DNA of 64,000 nt from Thermoplasmatales archaeon. GTDB lineage: Archaea; Thermoplasmatota; E2; UBA202; JdFR-43. Position numbers and translations under genes: made by a program. Positions 60,570 to 64,000 of this stretch are shown piece after piece; within the stretch, counting starts at the first letter, position 1, and each line of letters opens with the position of its first letter. The DNA lies in assembly GCA_014361195.1 (NCBI GenBank), contig JACIWA010000002.1, forward strand, positions 68,310-132,309. The letters are read 5' to 3'. Under the pieces are notes generated by a model. The model did no database searches. It saw only the letters and a list, made by a program, of their open reading frames with translations, and had not been told where the DNA came from.

Positions 60570-61794
60570 ATGAAAAGAAAATATCTGATATATGGGCTCA
60601 TTTTGTTTGGGTTAATTGATAGCTTTGAGCTTTGTAAAAGAAGCAAGAGCAGACACTTTTTATGTTCCTGATCAGTATCTTACTATACAAGATGCTATCA
60701 ATTCATCAAGCAATGGAGATATAATAAAAGTTAACACAACAGCAGAGCTTTATAGAGAAAACATTGTTGTAAATAAAGAAATAAGATTAGTTGTCGATCC
60801 TGTTATAGATGCTATGGGAGGAATAGAAATAACAGTTGAAGCATCCAACGTTTCTGTTGAAAATTTCACTATACTCAATGCATCTAAAGGAATTTATGCC
60901 CATAATACATCATTCATTTTACAAAATGTTACCATCAATAATTGCACAATATACAACTGTACATATTATCCTGGATATGGAATCGAATTTAATAAAGTAA
61001 ATGAAAGCCTTATCAACAATACACAAGTCAACAATACCAACTATAGCATCCGCCTTTCCTATTCAAGCTATAACACCATCACCAACAACAATGTTGTTTC
61101 GAATTATGACGATGGCATCTGGCTTTGCTTTTCCACCAATAACACCATATCTAATTGCAATGTTTATAGCAATAACGATGATGGAATTTGGATAGAGAAG
61201 TCATCTGACAATACTATAACATATTCAAATATTTACAATAATACAGACGATGGGATAGTAGCATATGAAGCTTCAAATACTCAGGTTCATTATTGTAATA
61301 TTTATGGAAATGCAGATTATGGAATTTACAATTACAATGAAGAAAAGGTGTATCAAGTAGATGCAACCTACAACTGGTGGGGTCATGCAAGCGGACCATA
61401 TCATCCAACTTTAAATCCATTCGGAAAAGGAGATAATGTGAGCAAAAATGTTTTATTTAAGCCATGGCTTGAAGCACCATATGAAATCTCACTAACAGTA
61501 AGCGTAGTTAAACCAAGAAATGCATTGTATATCTTTGATAGAGAAATAATTTCATTGCGAATTCCAGTGATAATAGGAGGAATAACAATTGAAGCAACTG
61601 CAAGCTCAACTATAGGCATAGAAAAAGTAGAATTCTATATTGATAATGTTCTTAAATTCACAGATACAAGTGAGCCATATTCATGGAAATGGGATGAAAG
61701 AGCAATAGGAATGCATGAAATAAAAGTAATTGCATATAATAGCATTGCTCAAACAGCGGAAGACAGAATAAACGTCTTCATAATAAACTTCTAA
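60570..61794 (+). CDS. Secreted beta-helix protein with Ig-like module, frameshifted signal peptide
   Basis: The body from 60616 reads ARADTFYVPDQYLTIQDAIN, then right-handed beta-helix repeats (NTITNNNVVSNYDDGIWL, NTISNCNVYSNNDDGIWI and so on) as in NosD-type proteins. The C-terminal module (ALYIFDREIISL, VIIGGITIEATASS, VEFYIDNVLKF, PYSWKWD) is shared with two other secreted proteins. The true signal peptide appears to start at the ATG at 60570 (MKRKYLIYGLILFGL), then one extra A at about 60615 shifts the frame. Without it the sequence runs on as LIALSFVKEARA. A sequencing error is possible; so is a real off-switch. Confidence 0.8.
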
Positions 61795-61902
61795 CCTTCT
61801 TTCCTCCCTATCTTAATTTAATTAACACACCCAGTAAAATTATGAAAAATATGGTGTGAATTTTTGAGAGATAAATTTTTTTAAACATAAATGTTTTATT
61901 TT

Positions 61903-63366
61903 ATGCTCAAAATATTTAATACTCTTAGCAGAAAAAAAGAAGTTTTTATTCCAATTGAAGGAAGAAAGGTAAGAATGTATGTTTGTGGAATAACCCCATA
62001 TAGCGATGCTCATATTGGGCACGCTCGCACGTATGTGGCATTTGATATAATAAGGAGATATCTTGAATATAAAGGATATGATGTTTTTTATGTTCAAAAT
62101 ATAACAGATATAGACGATAAGATAATAGATTCAGCAAATAAAATAGGTATGCCTCCTCTGGTTTATTCTGAGATGTATGCAAAAAGATGTCTTGAGGATA
62201 TGAGAAAACTAGGAATAAGAGAAGCAAGTTTATATCCAAAGGCAACAGAACATGTTGAAGATATGATAAACTTTATAGAAAAATTGATTGAAAAAGGATA
62301 TGCATATCTAAGTGATGGAGATGTTTATTTCAGTGTCAAAAAATTTGAAAGATATGGGATGTTATCAAAGCAGAATATGGAAGAAATAATAGCGGGTGCA
62401 AGGGTAAGTGGAGAAGGAAAGATAAATAAGGAAGATTTTGCTCTGTGGAAATCAGCAAAGCCAAATGAACCAAAATGGACAAGTCCATGGGGTGATGGAA
62501 GGCCTGGATGGCATATAGAATGCTCGGTAATGAGCTCAAAATATCTTGGTGTGCCAATCGATATACATGGAGGAGGTGAAGATTTAATATTTCCTCATCA
62601 CGAAAATGAGATTTCTCAATCAGAAGCATTCTTTGGGAAAAGATTTGTTAATTATTGGCTACACTGCGGGCTTTTAAAGATAAGGGGTGAAAAAATGAGC
62701 AAATCTCTTGGAAATATAATAAATTTGAGGGATGCAATTGATGAATGGGGAGCTGACAATCTGCGCTTCTTTTTTGCTTCATACCATTATAGAAGTCAAG
62801 CAGATTTTAGTGAAGAAGGAATAGAGAATGCAAAAAATTCCTTGAAAAGGATCATCTCTATGAAGGAAAAACTTAGCGAGATGGCAGGAGAAAGCAAAAA
62901 ATTTAGGAAGAAAGAGCTAAGTATAGAAGAAAAAAAATACTTAGAAGAGATAAAAAATATAAAAGCAAATTTCGAGAAAGCAATGGATGATGATTTTAAC
63001 ACTCCAAGGGCAATAGAAGAAATATTCAATTTTGTAAGGATAACCAATAAGTTTTTAATGGATAAAAAAGAGCCAAATAGTAGTGTTTGTAAGTTTGCAT
63101 TAGATGAATTCATTAGCATGAATAGTGTATTAAATATATTCCAGGAAGAAAAGAAAATTGATGAAGCATCACTTATGGCTATTGCGGAGAAATATGGAAT
63201 AAAAGAAAAAAAGAGTGAAAAAATAATAGAGAAAATTATTGAAATAAGGAGAGAGGCGAGAGAAAATAAAAATTACAAGCTCGCTGATGAAATAAGAGAT
63301 GATTTGAGAAAATCGGGTATTGAGCTTGAAGATATAGGAAAAGAAACAAAATGGAAAATAATTTAA
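61903..63366 (+). CDS. cysS: Cysteinyl-tRNA synthetase
   Basis: The 487-residue protein has VCGITPYSDAHIGHARTYV with the first zinc Cys and HIGH, NITDIDDKII, WHIECSVMSSKYLGVPIDIH with further zinc ligands, FPHHENEISQSEA and the KMSKS loop GEKMSKSLGN. The C-terminal helical domain is normal. I chose the ATG at 61903 because a TTTTTTAAAC box lies near 61876-61886; an ATG at 61891 is also possible. Confidence 0.97.
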   Translation: MLKIFNTLSRKKEVFIPIEGRKVRMYVCGITPYSDAHIGHARTYVAFDIIRRYLEYKGYDVFYVQNITDIDDKIIDSANKIGMPPLVYSEMYAKRCLEDMRKLGIREASLYPKATEHVEDMINFIEKLIEKGYAYLSDGDVYFSVKKFERYGMLSKQNMEEIIAGARVSGEGKINKEDFALWKSAKPNEPKWTSPWGDGRPGWHIECSVMSSKYLGVPIDIHGGGEDLIFPHHENEISQSEAFFGKRFVNYWLHCGLLKIRGEKMSKSLGNIINLRDAIDEWGADNLRFFFASYHYRSQADFSEEGIENAKNSLKRIISMKEKLSEMAGESKKFRKKELSIEEKKYLEEIKNIKANFEKAMDDDFNTPRAIEEIFNFVRITNKFLMDKKEPNSSVCKFALDEFISMNSVLNIFQEEKKIDEASLMAIAEKYGIKEKKSEKIIEKIIEIRREARENKNYKLADEIRDDLRKSGIELEDIGKETKWKII

Positions 63367-63387
63367 GCAAAATAGACTTCCAAAAGC

Positions 63388-63684
63388 ATGTTTTGCCAAA
63401 AATGTGGCTCCTTGCTTTATCCGAAAGGGAATGAATTGATATGCAAAAAATGCGGCTATTCACAAAAAAAGGAAGATAAAAAAGTTGTTGTATCTAGAAG
63501 AAGAGAAAGTGAGGCGATTGTAATCGAAGAGGAAATAGCCCTTCTGCCAAAAACATCAATAATATGTCCTAAATGCGGAAATAATGAAGCATACTGGCTT
63601 CTGCGTCAGACGAGAGCGGCGGACGAGCCAGAGACAAGAATTTATATATGCACGAAATGCAACAATAGGTGGAGAGAGTATTAA
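63388..63684 (+). CDS. tfs: Transcription factor S (TFS)
   Basis: TFS rescues backtracked RNA polymerase by stimulating cleavage, as TFIIS does. The 98 residues have an N-terminal zinc ribbon (FCQKCGSLLYPK, CKKCGYSQ) and a C-terminal zinc ribbon (CPKCGNNEAYWLLRQTRAAD, CTKCNNRWREY). The acidic tip AADEPETR carries the catalytic Asp-Glu. It follows cysS after 21 bases. Confidence 0.95.
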   Translation: MFCQKCGSLLYPKGNELICKKCGYSQKKEDKKVVVSRRRESEAIVIEEEIALLPKTSIICPKCGNNEAYWLLRQTRAADEPETRIYICTKCNNRWREY

Positions 63685-63697
63685 TTTTTGTATTTAA

Positions 63698-64000
63698 TTA
63701 TCCATTGTTTATGGGTTGATATGGGTTGAAGGCTGGGTCACCATATATAGTGAATTCTCTAAAGCAAACATATTTTTTATCCAAGAATATTCCACTTTCA
63801 TATCTTGCTTTTGTTAGAGGAGGTGTCCATAGAAAAGTTGAGTTTGCATCTTTTGGAAGATATGCATTCTTTGCATTTCTTAAAGCCATTCCAATCGTCT
63901 CATTCTTATTGAGATTTATAATAAAATCTTCTGCTATAACCGCTCCAAAATGTGGTTCTGGAAATTCTCCTTTGATTAGATAATTTACCAATGCTTTTAC
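63698..64000 (-). CDS. C25-type protease, C-terminal end, 5' part beyond window
   Basis: The minus-strand frame is open to the window edge, so only the last 100 residues are visible. The segment PHFGAVIAEDFIINLNKNET, then AYLPKDANSTFLWTP and the end FTIYGDPAFNPYQP matches the C-terminal part of gingipain-like C25 proteases; the YGDPxxNPY signature is also conserved in form in the complete protease at 10385. Catalytic residues lie outside the window. Confidence 0.75.
   Translation of the reverse strand, partial: VKALVNYLIKGEFPEPHFGAVIAEDFIINLNKNETIGMALRNAKNAYLPKDANSTFLWTPPLTKARYESGIFLDKKYVCFREFTIYGDPAFNPYQPINNG

Noticed and set aside
61808-61888. A 26-residue minus-strand frame with one hydrophobic helix (MFKKIYLSKIHTIFFIILLG) between the beta-helix gene and cysS.
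   Set aside because: It is not coupled to any gene, lies in a short AT-rich gap between two plus-strand genes, and overlaps the cysS promoter. Chance is likely.
1-64000. CRISPR arrays, insertion sequences, rRNA genes and direct repeats.
   Set aside because: I looked along both strands and found no regular repeat-spacer pattern, no transposase and no rRNA sequence.

Overview
The window is chromosomal DNA from an AT-rich archaeon, most likely a thermophilic member of the Thermoplasmatota or a close euryarchaeal relative. Archaeal markers include ABCE1, ribosomal protein S15, an RNase P Pop5-like protein, GatD, TrmY, TrmI, RadA, archaeal NAC, TFS, archaeal-type ProRS and a UbiD-family anhydromevalonate phosphate decarboxylase. 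Many genes have a TATA-like box about 25 bases before an ATG, as in leaderless archaeal transcripts. A bacterial-type DNA gyrase and a CoaD-NTPase fusion point to the Thermoplasmata side. A BpsA/AdoMet decarboxylase pair (branched polyamines) points to growth at high temperature. The lineage is my inference; no rRNA gene is present.

Layout. 0-5.3 kb: end of a PKD surface protein, ABCE1, an ADP-forming acyl-CoA synthetase alpha subunit, a PRC-barrel protein, S15 and an RNase H-fold protein. 5.4-10.4 kb: HtpX-DUF151-AMMECR1-radical SAM operon, NadM, a metallo-beta-lactamase hydrolase and a membrane acyltransferase. 10.4-17.1 kb: a C25 protease, tRNA-Ser, the CoaD fusion, a CBS protein, the hypC-hypA-hypD operon and a broken anion transporter. 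17.1-26.2 kb: LarE, cupin/aldolase-like/MtnA, a geranylgeranyl-reductase-like protein, PyrD, ValRS with a tiny membrane protein, ProRS and an RNase P subunit. 26.3-30.3 kb: queD-queC-queE (preQ0/archaeosine), pcm, radical SAM and trmI. 30.3-37.0 kb: membrane proteins, an F420-type beta subunit, TrmY, UbiD, a DhnA/LsrF aldolase and an alcohol dehydrogenase.

37.0-39.97 kb is a graveyard of decayed genes. Two are legible: a geranylgeranyl-reductase-like remnant and a double-domain Lrp-type regulator. A tRNA-Glu/tRNA-Gln tandem follows, divergent from gatD, whose product completes Gln-tRNA(Gln). 41.5-49.7 kb: gyrB-gyrA, tRNA-Ala and tRNA-Pro on either side of a QueH homologue, a PKD protein and pyrC. 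49.7-64 kb: FBP aldolase/phosphatase, purM, a DUF4430 plus membrane-transporter cassette, a second radical SAM protein, guaAA, rimI, nac, nnr, bpsA-speD, radA, hypE, a beta-helix protein, cysS, tfs and the end of another C25 protease.

The strongest unusual signals are these. tRNA-Ala(CGC) and tRNA-Pro(CGG) each carry an insertion in the T-loop, at the same place (59/60), and both fold as bulge-helix-bulge introns that splice to a perfect 7-base loop. The 3-kb gene graveyard sits beside the tRNA tandem. A roughly 100-residue C-terminal module is shared by three unrelated secreted proteins. A DUF4430/S-component cassette lies behind a strong palindromic operator candidate. Very small membrane and soluble genes are coupled to valS and rnp2.
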